A stretch of 64,000 nt of DNA from Aricia agestis (Eukaryota > Arthropoda > Insecta > Lepidoptera > Lycaenidae). Below are positions 11,729 through 22,900 of this stretch, one piece after another. The position numbers and the translations under genes are program-made. The stretch spans positions 8,536,501 through 8,600,500 of the forward strand of contig NC_056423.1 in assembly GCF_905147365.1 (NCBI RefSeq), in the 5' to 3' direction. The first letter of the stretch is position 1; the number at the start of each line of letters is the position of its first letter. Under the pieces are notes generated by a model. It was not told where the DNA came from. It searched no databases and was given only the letters and a program-made list of their open reading frames with translations.

Positions 11729-11925
11729 CACGAACACACACTCGCGCGAACACCTTTTACTGTATCTGCGGGTGGAACCTGGAGTCCTGAAATACAGGGT
11801 CACCTAGTTTAGGCTCCAGTTCACACAAAGATTTAGCTATTGAGTATAATATTTCATGTACCTAATTATCTTGTAAGTTCCTGTTGTGTGAAGAATAAAA
11901 CATTTTTATTATTATTATTATTATA
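11478..11925 (+). mobile_element. LINE 3' UTR with (CA)n and TTATT tail
   Basis: Continues the truncated LINE: AT-rich sequence, an impure (CA)n array at about 11645-11740, then GAAGAATAAAACATTTTTATT with (ATT)n at 11890-11925. Confidence 0.7.
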
Positions 11926-12344
11926 AGTTTTAACAAAAACCCGCTGATCTCTGAATTGAGGAGTGAGGAGTGAGGAGAATAGTTATTAGTTCTTACTCCT
12001 CAATTCAAATAAAATAAAAAAAGTTTTTTTTTAATATTCTATGCCATGTCTACATCTCACATAGTCTTCTAAATGTTTTATCATAATCGCCTTCTCGATA
12101 CTTTATATAATCGATTAGCGAGAACTTGGACTGTACATCCGTGACCCAGATTGTTAAAGTTTTGGTGGGAAATATCTTTTTTATCAGAAATCTTGAAAGA
12201 TCGTATAGTGCAGGGATTTGTTTTTTCTTGTCAACGTGCCACTTTTCTGTAGAATTCTTTAGTGATGTCATAATATTTTTCTTTGAAATCCTGATGCGTA
12301 TTTAAAAATATAATGTCCCAAGCCTAACTTGGCGCTTTTGTAGA
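11926..12344. other. No gene seen
   Basis: Contains a small GAGGAGT triplication at 11959-11980 and a chance minus-strand frame. Nothing recognised. Confidence 0.4.
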
Positions 12345-12560
12345 ATAATTATTTATTTATTTAATTAAGGCATCTTGGCCCATATTATAAATACCTTATA
12401 GACTAACATAGGTACATACAATTATACTAAAAACTAACACTAACACTAAAACACTAATCACGTATTGTCTGCGACGTGGGGCGCGACGTATTCGGAAGTC
12501 GTCCTCGGAACCTCCTGTAGACGACTCCAATCGGCCAGAACTCCTCCTTCTAATAATTAC
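12345..12560 (-). repeat. LINE 3' end (reverse)
   Basis: Starts TTATTTATTTATTTAATTAAG, the reverse of a TAAATAAA tail, and continues into TTGTCTGCGACGTGGGGCGC and a CGGAACCTCCTGTAGACGAC block. The layout matches the reverse-oriented LINE tails at 40489 and 45683. Confidence 0.5.
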
Positions 12561-12579
12561 TATCATAATTTTGTGATCA

Positions 12580-12650
12580 GTAGCATGCTCAAATTTTTTT
12601 GTCGCGTGCCACTTCTGACACGCGCGTCATTGGTTTGCCGTCACTGATAG
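12580..12650. mobile_element. hAT-end fragment
   Basis: Ends CATTGGTTTGCCGTCACTG with a CGCGTGCCACTTCTGACAC block, resembling the right end of the element at 5736-6000. Confidence 0.5.
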
Positions 12651-12665
12651 TGTTTTGTAGACGAT

Positions 12666-12897
12666 TAGCTTTGTCCACACTGTGCCTTTTCCTGTTCGTC
12701 AATGCATGCGGCATGCGTTATAGCGCAGTCAACAACGACCGTGAGGCATGCCCGCAACGCATGCCCTCTGACCGTATCCAAAAAACAAAAATGACAATGT
12801 TGGCGTTGCGTTCCTTGACGCATTCAATTATTGAATGCGCCAATATGAAAGTTGATGACGAAAATTGAAGATGAATGTGCACAGTGTGGACATAGCT
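12666..12897. mobile_element. MITE with GTCCACACTGTGC termini
   Basis: AGCTTTGTCCACACTGTGC and its inverted partner GTGCACAGTGTGGACATAGCT bound ~230 bp of GC-richer non-coding sequence with inner GCATGC palindromes. Confidence 0.75.
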
Positions 12898-12898
12898 A

Positions 12899-13042
12899 TA
12901 GACGAACAATTGTATTGTCAATTTTATTGAACAGTTTATTTGACAATTAAACTGAAGGCGAGCAATGTTCGATATCAACCCTGGACGGTCAATAATATTA
13001 CGCAATACGTGATAATGCGCAATAAAATTGCTCGTCTAGGGG
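12899..13042. mobile_element. MITE M2, uninterrupted copy
   Basis: TAGACGAACAATTGTATTG and inverted CAATAAAATTGCTCGTCTAG bound a ~145-bp foldback. A second copy at 34440-34846 is interrupted by a hAT element. Confidence 0.8.
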
Positions 13043-13180
13043 GCCCGCTTAGATGAACCATTTTTGGATTTTACCAGTTATTAATGAGATTTTTGTGAAA
13101 CTTCTTCATGTGTGTAGATGGTAAAATTTCATAGCGTCACGTTAAAGAGGCTCGATATAATTATAATGTTGAGTCACTAA

Positions 13181-13531
13181 CGCCTCCGTGGTCTAGTGGT
13201 ATAGAGCGCGGCTCTTGACTCGGAGGTCGTGGGTTCGATTCCCGCGTTGGGAACATGTTATTTCCAAGTTTGGTTAGGACAGTGCAGGCTGATCACCTGA
13301 TTGTCTGACAAGTAAGATGATCCATGCGTCGGATGGGCATGTAAAAAGTCGGTCCTGCGCCTAATCTCTCGCCAGTCGTGTCGGTCTTCCGTCCCACTGG
13401 GTTATGAGAGTAAAGGAATAGAGAGTGCTCTTGTGTACTGCGCACACACTTGGGCACTATAGAAATTACTCCTGCGTACCTGGCCTGGTTTCAATGAAAC
13501 CGGCCACCGTCACCGAAACCGGTGTGGGAGC

Positions 13532-13562
<31 letters not shown>
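13181..13562 (+). mobile_element. SINE-B, full length
   Basis: tRNA-like head with A box TGGTCTAGTGG and B box GGGTTCGATTCCC, then a body with GGCTGATCACCTGATTGTC, AAAGTCGGTCCTGCGC and ACCGTCACCGAAACCGG, and an (ATT)n tail of about nine units. Internal pol III promoter expected from the A/B boxes. Other copies: 19531, 47678 (reverse), 63378. Confidence 0.9.
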
Positions 13563-13564
<2 letters not shown>

Positions 13565-13678
13565 TGAGTCACGACTCACGACTCACGAGGCCGTCAAGAG
13601 TTTGGACAGAGGTTTCACTTCTGACTCGTGGACGCTGTATCACGTGTTTTTTGTGGTAGGTACATATTTTTATCGTAA

Positions 13679-13965
13679 GGGTCAGCTCAGACCGCAACGT
13701 GACGCGAAGACATCTTGAGATGCATTTTTAGGGTCAATTCAGACCACAACGCGACGCGTAGATGCATTTCTTTTAGAAAATGAATCTACGCGTCGCGTTG
13801 CGGTCTGTTGTCCCTTAAATTATAAATAGAATTGTTAAATTTCAGTATTACCTTTTTTTTATTTACTTGCATTACAATTGACATCTCATACAATTGAAGT
13901 CTGTTAATTCAATAGAAATTTAGAAATGCAGCTCATGGCATCTACGAGTCACGTTGCGGTCAGCG
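13679..13965. mobile_element. MITE M1 with a smaller M1 foldback inside
   Basis: An outer M1 runs from GTCAGCTCAGACCGCAACG to GTCACGTTGCGGTC. Nested at 13730-13816 is an 87-bp almost perfect foldback with the same termini, joined arm to arm through TTTTAGAAAA. Confidence 0.7.
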
Positions 13966-14431
13966 GGGCTAAAATAGTCACTTTGGAGAATCATATTATG
14001 AATCACAATAATATAATAATAATAATAATATCTATGGACGCTTCACACCACGTCAGTCTGGCCCCGTGGTAAGTACCTGAAGGACTTGTGTTACGGGTAC
14101 CAGACAACAGAAATATATTTAAGATTTTTATTATATGATACACATATTTAATACACATCCAGACCCGGGAACATTGAAAACTTTTTGTTCCGTCGGCGGG
14201 ATTCGAACCCGCGACCCCCGGCTTGAGCTACCGACGCGCTCACCACTGAGCCACAGAGGTCGTCACAATATTATAATATTTTTTAAAATCGCAAAATGGT
14301 CACTCTGTTTGCAATAATAATTCATGTCTAGTAATTCGTACTAATTTGACATATGTCAGTTGGGCAGTTTTGAAAATTCATTTGCTGAATTGTTTGAGAG
14401 GAATTGCTATGTGACCATTTTAGCCCCGCTG
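13962..14431. mobile_element. MITE M3 interrupted by SINE-A
   Basis: Starts CAGCGGGGCTAAAATAGTCA and ends with inverted TGACCATTTTAGCCCCGCTG. A SINE-A copy occupies 14011-14262, flanked by TCACAATA on both sides. Uninterrupted M3 sequence is at 37672-37984. Confidence 0.85.
14011..14262 (-). mobile_element. SINE-A inserted in MITE M3
   Basis: Reverse copy: tail-side AATAATATCTATGGACGCTT, the CCGGTACC-type middle, and the tRNA-like head with GGGATTCGAACCCGCGACC and GAGCCACAGAGGTCG. Direct repeats TCACAATA at 14003-14010 and 14263-14270 are the target duplication. Confidence 0.9.
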
Positions 14432-14727
14432 AGCTGATATCAAGCGTATAAAAATATATTTCTTAATAAATATCTTCACTTAATACACTGACAGTACTGC
14501 TAACTATTCAATCGATCTTCATATTCATCTGTAATAATTTACTCTTACAACACTGCTTTAAACTTTCCACGCTATTAAAATCACACTAAATAAACTACCA
14601 GAATAAACGTGTAAATGAGAAAAAATCGTATCTGCTCGGGAAGGTTTATTACCTTCTATATTTATTATATAATTTAATAAATTTCCCACATTTCAGGTGT
14701 ACTTGCCACATTTAGTAGTATTTTCAG
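14432..14727. other. No gene seen
   Basis: AT-rich, with no recognised repeat. Confidence 0.4.
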
Positions 14728-14864
14728 GTATGGCAACTCCGAACACCGGGCTCTCGGATCGGATGGATATGGCGCCGCTCGATAGACGAAGTTCAAGGGC
14801 AGATGCAACAAGCGAGCGTCATAGAACAGATGCGATAGTAGGAAGAGCGATGGTAGGCTTCTAG
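14728..14864 (+). CDS. Possible small coding exon (weak)
   Basis: A TTTTCAG acceptor-like sequence leads into ATG at 14730 and an open frame of 44 codons beginning MATPNTGLSDRMDM and rich in Arg, Asp and Ser, ending at TAG 14862. The stretch is markedly GC-richer than its surroundings. A GTAGGC could act as a donor at 14853, but its phase does not join the frame of the gene starting at 16885. It could be an exon of an undetected transcript, a promoter-proximal segment or an old repeat. No family recognised. Confidence 0.25.
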
Positions 14865-15255
14865 CTGGAATACGTCATTTCTATCTGTTTATTCGTAGTA
14901 TAATAAAATATTATATTACAAATATTTTACGGTTTAAAAAGTTAGCTTAAATAATATTTAATAATAATAAAGTACCATCCTTTAATTAGCTAAAATAATA
15001 AGTTGTATAAAAAGAGGAAAATTAATATAAATTATATCGTGGCCATTTTACTGAAAATTTTAAAACAATACCAAAATGATATGAGGTGATTTTTCTTTTA
15101 GATTTAAATTTAAAGCCATGCTACTCCATTTTTTATCATAATTTAAGGTAAACGTAAGACATAAGATATATACTTACTTAATTAATGATCATATTACAAT
15201 AACTTTAAATTTTTGTATAATATGTAAGTTCTATTAATTAGCGGTAATGACTTTT
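14865..15255. other. No gene seen
   Basis: Very AT-rich. Nothing recognised. Confidence 0.45.
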
Positions 15256-15581
15256 TTTTTATGAAAGAAGGGGGCAAACGAGCAAACGGGTCACCTGATG
15301 GAAAGCAACTTCCGTCGCCCATGGACACTCGCAGCATCAGAAGAGCTGCAGGTGCGTTGCCGGCCTTTTAAGAGGGAATAGGGTAATAAGGGGAGGGTAG
15401 GGATGGGAAGGGAAAGGCCTATTCCTTTCCCGAGGATAGGAAAGGGAATTGGGCCTCCGGTAAACTCACTCACTCAGCGAAACACAGCGCAAGCGCTGTT
15501 TCACGCCGGTTTTCTGTGAGAACGTGGTATTTCTCCGGTCGAGCCGGCCCATTCGTGCCGAAGCATGGCTCTCCCACGTCT
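15256..15581 (-). mobile_element. SINE-D, full length
   Basis: Reverse copy from TTTTTTATGAAAGAAGGGGG to CATGGCTCTCCCACG. All segments of the 8511 copy are present. Confidence 0.85.
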
Positions 15582-15644
15582 AAATTTTATTAGTATTTAT
15601 TATTATTTATTAATTCTATTTATTATTATTTATTTTGTGCAGCA

Positions 15645-15690
15645 ACATTGGCTTTACAATATATATACATATTGTAAAGCCAATGTTGTA
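15645..15690. repeat. Perfect hairpin
   Basis: ACATTGGCTTTACAATAT and its complement face each other across ATATACAT, a stem of about 19 bp. Confidence 0.75.
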
Positions 15691-15699
15691 ATTTTTATT

Positions 15700-15919
15700 T
15701 CTTAATCATTGTTCTGTAAACAAAGAATAATAAACTTTCTGTATATTTCACAACAACCTAACCTACGGCTTCTCCCGCCCTACGTCTGTGACGCAGCTTG
15801 CATCCCGCCCGCCCGGGACAGTGTTTTCGCGCCCGCCGCCCAGCCGCTACCTCCGGGATTTCCTGTCTTTATACCAGTTTTTCCTGACTTTTCCCAGGTT
15901 TTCCTGGACAATAACACAG
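15700..15919 (+). other. Possible 5' untranslated exon
   Basis: A GC-rich, CpG-containing stretch ends in AACACAG|GTGAGT, a consensus donor at 15920, about 960 bp before the acceptor at 16880 that precedes the ATG of the membrane-protein gene. A 70-codon frame from ATG 15709 would go out of frame if joined to 16881 and meets a stop, so if transcribed this is leader rather than coding. It may equally be a repeat fragment. Confidence 0.3.
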
Positions 15920-16245
15920 GTGAGTATTGAATTGTATATAATTAAGGCCTAAGATAAATAGTTTGTTAAGAACCATGAAGAAATAGTAGTTTTAGTAGTA
16001 GCGTTGTTCAAAGTTTATAATGGTTCCATCAGATTTCAGATACGAAATTAAAACCTTGCTTATGTTGTAGTCTGATATTTTGTACCCTGAAGTGTTAATA
16101 ACAGTTGCAGGGTCTTATTATTAACTTAATAATGGTATTTTAATCAATCAATTAATCTGAGCAATACAAAATCAATACATCCGCGCATAAATAAACAAGT
16201 GTCCCGGAGAGTAATGATATTGTGAAAACAACTTATCAACTCTTA

Positions 16246-16503
16246 CGGACCATCCATTATGTACGCCACAATTTTATGATTTTTAGATCCCTACCTCCTT
16301 GTCACAGGTGGTCCTCCCTAGTGTGACGTCACAAATTTACAATTTAACATCTAAACATTAAAAATAAATATCGCGATTCACTTATTAAATTTAAAATGTG
16401 ATGTCACTTAAATTAGGACCCTCCCATCCCTTGTCACACCATGTCACACTTTGTTGACCCCCTCCCCCCCTTTACGTGTGATACACATTATGGATGACCC
16501 CTT
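16246..16503. mobile_element. MITE with ATCCATTATG termini
   Basis: GACCATCCATTATGTACG and inverted CACATTATGGATGACCC bound ~258 bp, with inner GTGACGTCAC and repeated TTGTCACA motifs. Non-coding. Confidence 0.65.
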
Positions 16504-16884
16504 ACAATGCTCTTTGGCGCGTATCCAAAACAAAGGCTCTCAAGCAATCTTAAATACGGAATTGCTTGAGAGACAGCTGTTTTACACTGTTGCATGAACA
16601 TGCAATCCAAGGATCATTTTGCATATTGTGACCAGAATGAACAATTTTTTGTAAGTCTGTAATCTAACTACACGAATTGTAAAGCTATTTCTACCTCATA
16701 AAGTTCAGGAGCTTAGGCGGTGAAACAAACATCCATACATAGACTGAAACTTTACTATACCAAATAATAACTCAAATATGGTAAATATTCTCGTATGCGA
16801 AATGATCTTGGTATTACGTTTGTATGAGAATTGCGATGGCACCCGGACTCTTAAGGCTTATATTTTTATTTCTTTTCCAGGAAA

Positions 16885-16980
16885 ATGGTGTACCTACTTC
16901 ACTTCGATCCGCCGTCAAAGCGCAGATACAACATGATGACTCCCCTGGAACGCGAGTACCGCAAGCTCTATGCACAAATT
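16885..16980 (+). CDS. Exon 1 (coding part) of the unknown membrane protein
   Basis: Encodes about 32 residues, MVYLLHFDPPSKRRYNMM onward. Acceptor TTTTCCAG at 16873-16880 shows that untranslated leader is spliced on upstream. The donor is non-ideal, and the in-frame read-through would stop at TAA 17017. Confidence 0.6.
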
Positions 16981-19900
16981 GTCTGTAACATTACCTGCTT
17001 TTTTACTGTCGGTTAAGTTAATATTGCTTAGCATCAAGCAATTCGTATGCTCGTTTATCGATTTGAAAGTTCTGTTTCGTAGAAGCTCTACGCCGTAGCA
17101 GCTACGAGATGTGCTACGGCGTAGCAACAGCTCGTAGCAACTGCAGACACTATACGTATACAATGTATACTTATGGAATATGGATGTATACTATACAATA
17201 TACATCCATATTCCATAAGTATTAGTTAGTAACAATTTTTCTTAGACTAAGTTAGTAGTGTTAGTAATTATGTTAGTTACATATATTTATCTAAAAAATA
17301 TGTCAGTAAGGTTAGTTATAAACTAAGCTACATTATGCTAACGCATTTGGCATTGCGAAGAATGTAAGAACATAATATTATGCGATTTTAAGCTTTAAAT
17401 TTGGCATTGGCGGCTATGTAAATTATTATAAACGCAATTTTTATCTCGTCTCGAACTTGCGATATATTATTCAGAACAAAACGACATTCCAAACGTTTCC
17501 TAAATAATTTTTGTTACAGGAAAAGAGCAGGGAACCATCGGCCTGGAAAAAATACCTAATGAAAAACGCCTATACGTGCATGAAGGTTATCTGTTACATA
17601 CATCTGGTAAGACTTTTATATCTCTCTCTTTTAAGCTGTTGAATTGCTTTTATCTCAGCGTATGAGCGCGGAGACCGGATCAAGAAATTCCGTAACGAAA
17701 AAACCTAACACACCCCACTCTGGCTCCGCACCGCTATGCAGGTGCGTCGTGGCCAGACTTCGGCATATTGTTTGTGTGCGTGTCACTAGACGTCTATGCG
17801 AAATATAATTGCATAATGTGATAAAATGCCATTCAATAGCTTTACCGCGGCAGTCCACGAGTGCCACACGTATTTTTTAAAACTCTTTTTCGTCGTAATT
17901 TGGCTGTACATACTCTAAATAATAATAATATCTATAGACGTTTCACACCACGTCAGTCTGGCCCCGTACTAAGTACCTGAAGGATTTGTGTTGCGGGTAC
18001 CAGACAACGGAAACATATTTAATACTTTTATTTTTATTACATGATGCACATATTTAATACACACCTATGATCCAGGAACTTTGAAAACATTTTGTTCCGT
18101 CGGCGGGATTCGAACCCACGACCCCCGGCTTGCGCTACCAACGCGCCACCAACTGAGCCACAGAGGTCGTCAAAATGGACTGAGCTTTATGTTTGACACT
18201 GTCTAGAAAGAGAGAAAACTATCGTACTGCACTGACCTCCATTATGCAAGTACGCTGGACCTACGATACCCACCTGGATATCCTAGGTCCAGCGTACTTG
18301 CATACGCTGCGACTGCATACGCTGGACCTAGGATACCCAGGTGGGTATCCTAGGTCCAGCGTACTTGCATAATGGAGGTCTGGCTGATTCCGCTTCAAAT
18401 ATGCACAACTAGGCCTTTACATCCGTTGTGGATGATTTATGCAGTATTTTTCAGAGCGAAGTAACCACTCCTCAAATACTGCAGTGCCTGGGACAAGATT
18501 TTTAAATGTCCGTATGGTTGCCCAAGCGCATACGGCATTCTCGCATCATAGTCGGCCTAGTCCAGAGGAAAGAACTAGTCAATACGTCTGGGACCAACTA
18601 TGTGCGGGTTTCCTCACGATGTTTTCCTTCACCGTACGAGCGTCCGTATTATGTACTTGAGATCAGAAAATGTCTCATAGGTACACGCCTCCACCCGGGT
18701 TCGAACCTGCACCCTCTAGGAGTGCGAACCGAAGGTCTGCCCATTAGGCCACGGACGCTCTTGCACTGCACATGCACAAAAACAGGTGTTTTTTGTGCCT
18801 GTTTGAAGCGGAATCAGCGCCCCCAATGCGGGGGAAGAGAACTTAATCTGACGTAACTTGCAAATGTCCGCTTAATCGCTATTGGTTCCAAGTACTCCCA
18901 CTACTGCTATCAGCGCCAATATGGTGACTTTCAAACGTCATTTTTACGTCAGATTTAGTTCTCTTCCCCCGCATTGGGGGCGCCGATTCCGCTTCAAATA
19001 GGCACAAAAAATATCTGTCATTTCAAAGGGTATTGTAAGTCCAGCGTACTTGTATGGAGGTCAGTGTCGTACTGCCAGTACGTTTGTCTCTTTCATTATT
19101 TATTTTTACTATCTTTAAGAAAAACAAAATTTTTTGTTTGATATTTCTTTACAGGATGTAACAAAATAAAGTGATAATACTTCAGGGTGTGTATGTGTTC
19201 CTTATTATATACCACACTGTGAAAGTAGCAGCGCTGAAAAGAGTAACTTTTGTTTTTAATTTTATATAGGATAATTCATGTTGTTAGGGCATTTCTCATA
19301 GAGTCATAGTAGTCAAAAGTAACGCATTCAGTGCTGATACTTCCACAATGAACTCTGTACAAGAGACATACATACACGCCCAAAATAATAACACTATCTT
19401 TTTTTTTACCCTGTAAAAGTATTTAATGCAACTAAATGACGCCTGCAACCCTATTGTACCGAAATTCCTTAATCTCGTGAGTACTATCGTATGTTCGGGT
19501 ACTGGAACTCAAAGTATCTCTATACCAAATAACGCCTCGGTGGTCCAGTGGTTAAGAGCGTGGCTCTTGACTCGGAGGTGGTGGGGTCGATTCCCGCATT
19601 GGAAACATTTATTTATTTATGTTATTTCCAAGTTTGGTTAGGACCATGCAGGCTGATCACCTGATTGTCTGACAAGTAAGATGATCCATGCGTCGGATGG
19701 GCATGTAAAAAGTCGGTCCTGCGCCTGATCTCTCGCCAGTCGTGTATGTCTTCCATCCCACTGGGTTATGAGAGCAAAGGAATAGAGAGTGCTCTTGTGT
19801 ACTGCGCACACACTTGGGCATTATAAAACTATTCCTGCGTACCTGGCCTGGTTTCAATGAAACCGGCCACCGTCACCGAAACCGGTGTGGGGGGTATTAT

Positions 19901-22900
19901 TATTATTACGTCCGGGCACTGGAAGTCAAAGTATATCTATACCAAATTTAATCAAAATCGTAAAGAGGTAACAGACAGACACAATTTCGCATTTGTAATA
20001 TTAGTATGGATATTTTGTAGATCGTGAGTATACTGGACGTGGTATACATATTCAGCGGGACTGCCTACATCACAAGTTTCTTCACGTGCTCCTACGACAA
20101 GGAAACAGTGAGTATAAGAAAACGGACGAACATAACCTCCTGCTTTTTGGAAGTCGGTTAAAAAGAATACTGATAAACCTTGTTACAAAATGGATACTAC
20201 AATCTACGAATAATAAAAACTAAGGAAACGTAACTCCCATACTTCAACCGTTTTGAATTTGGTTCCTTTTCGCACACTAAAATATGGCAATACGAAACAC
20301 TGTCTAAGCACACTAGGCCGAAGTTACGCGGCGTAAATTCCGCATGATTACGCCCGCAAGGTATTTTAAATTACCGACGACACACTATTCCGTCCGTTCC
20401 GTCCGTATTTTGTATGCGTTTACGTAATCATGCGTAATTTACGCCGCGTAACTTCGGCCAAGTGTCTTTTAGACACTTACACTCAAATTTACGCAATAAA
20501 GCCGTTGATATTAATTATCACTTCTATATTTACACAAAATTGTGTACCAAATACATGCATAAAGTATGCATGTATTCGGTACACATTTTGTAGACTCGTG
20601 GACAAATTTTTTGACATAGATACTCTTCCTTAGTTTTTATTATTCGTAGACTACAATGCAAATGTTGTGTTTCTACCAACACTACACAATCTATCGAGCG
20701 TCGATTTCAATGTGAAAGGTTATATATAAGGATAAGATAAGGACAAAATACTTGAAGACGTACGGAAATTATACGTGGGAGAGCCATGCTTCGGCACGAA
20801 TGGGCCGGCTCGACCGGAGAAATACCACGTTCTCACAGAAAACCGGCGTGAAACAACGCTTGCGCTGTGTTTAGCCGAGTGAGTGAGTTTACGGGAGGCC
20901 CAATCCCCTCCTTCCCTCCCCTATTCCCTTTCCTTCGGTGTCCATGGGCGACGGAAGTTGCTTTCCATCAGGTGACCCGTTTGCTCGTTTGCCCCCTTAT
21001 TTCATTAAAAAAAAAGTGTGTAACTACATCTTAGGGTAAATTCAGACCACAACGCGACGCGTAGATGCATTTCTAATTTTTTATGGATGTAACACGACGT
21101 CTCACGCTCAAGAAATCTGTCAATTCAGTACTTTAGAAATGCATCTACGCGTCGTGTTGTGGTTTGAATTGACCCTAAAGCCGGGTCCAGACGAGTGTAA
21201 CGTGTAATGTAATTCACCGTGTGATGTAACACGAATTCTAGGTGTGGACGGCACTACGAGCATTACATGTAACGCCCCGAGCGTTGTTGTTGATCCATCA
21301 CACTGTTGACGCTAAATTACACGTAATCTTACATTACACGTTACGGCTTAAGATGTATACCGATTCTAGGTGAAGGATCCCCGCTGGCAGATCATAGAGC
21401 AGGTGATCAAACTACTCAACTACGGCTCTCACGGCTTCTTCCCTTACCCCTACATCTTCACCTACACCGAGGACTTCCTACAGTTCGAGCGGTCCTATTG
21501 TGGTACTGGCATGTGCATGATCCCGTCGACGGACCTGGCCAACTTCGCCAACAACTGCTTCTGGCTGGCGGTGACCGTGTTGCGGTTTAAAGCTGTAAGG
21601 ACGGTAAGTAATAATTGTTAGTCTTATTGACAGACTATGAGGTCGTGGATAGATTAAATAAAAGAAATTCACTTTTATATTGCACTTTATTTAGGGTAAT
21701 CGCATTCGGTAAGGCACGTCTATACCCCAAGGAGGAAAGGAGAGTAGTGTACGAATATTTAACAGTAAAATAAACAGAGCCAACAAAAAAACGTTCCCAT
21801 GCCAAATGTGAACATGATCATTTAAAAACTAAAAGGCGTCCATAATAAATTATAGTTTTATGGCTTTGGTAGCATTGTGTACCCTTGTTTTCAGAATTAT
21901 TAGTCGTTTATTATACTTCACACAATTGACAGCAAGGTTAACATGTGGCCTGTGGGACTCAAATGGTACTTAACTTTCTCAGAACCTAAATCTTTCAATA
22001 CGATATCAAAAGACGGGAATTTTTGGATTCGAAAGTAAATTCGACACGCCCCCTCAAAAATTTATGTCTTTTGAATTAAATTTAAAAGTAATATAAACAT
22101 TAAATAAAATTACCTAAATCTCAAAACATTAATAAAATCGGCCAAGTGCGAGTCGGATTCGCGCACGAACCGTACCGTTATAGAGCAAAAATAGGCCAAA
22201 AATTGTGTTTTTTGTATGGGAACCTCCTTAAAATTTTTATTTTATTTAAATATTATTATTAATTATTAAATTACACATAATATATTTAAGGCTTTTGTAA
22301 AATTTTCAAGTGCCTACCTGATACCATTATTGATTCAATATCAAAAAAGGCTAAGAAAATCATGTTTGTTGTATGCCCCCCTTAATAAATATTAATATTA
22401 TTTTGTTTTTAGTATTTGTTGTTATAGTGGCAACAAATATACAAAATCTGTAAAAATTTCAGAATTCTAGCTATAGATAGCGGTTCTTGTGATACAGCCT
22501 GGCGACAGACAGACAGACAGAGAGACGGACAGACAACGAAGTCTTAGTAATAGGATCGCGTTTTTAACCTTTGGATACGGAACTCTTAAAATTATTTAAA
22601 TTAATCACAATTTAAAATGACATTGAGTAATACATAATTGACGTTACCTTCCGTGCAGTTTGACCTTAAAATCCGGGGAGATACAAAATGATCCAACATT
22701 TGTTGCTAGGATGAGGGAAACCCCAGAAAAACCTCACCAGAGTGAACCAGAGTTGCTTTCCATCAGGTGACCCGTTTGCTCGTTTGCCCCCTTATTTCAT
22801 AAAAAAAAAACCAGATCATTAAATAATTATTTACTAATAGTATTTATTGAAACATTATAAAACATCATTCTTCCACGTTCGTGTCCCGCAGGTCGCGGAA

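Noticed and set aside
13181..13260. Possible true tRNA genes at the SINE heads
   Set aside because: A and B boxes are good, but each is followed by a constant SINE body and ATT tail, and the anticodon and acceptor stems do not pair well.
15709..15930. 73-codon Pro-rich frame as the N-terminus of the membrane protein
   Set aside because: Its donor leaves phase 1, which meets a stop after joining to 16881, and MVYLL at 16885 has its own good start context.
16885..17019. Exon 1 donor at GTC-G|GTTAAGT near 17014
   Set aside because: A better-looking donor, but phase 1 would shift all later exons out of the coherent hydrophobic frame.
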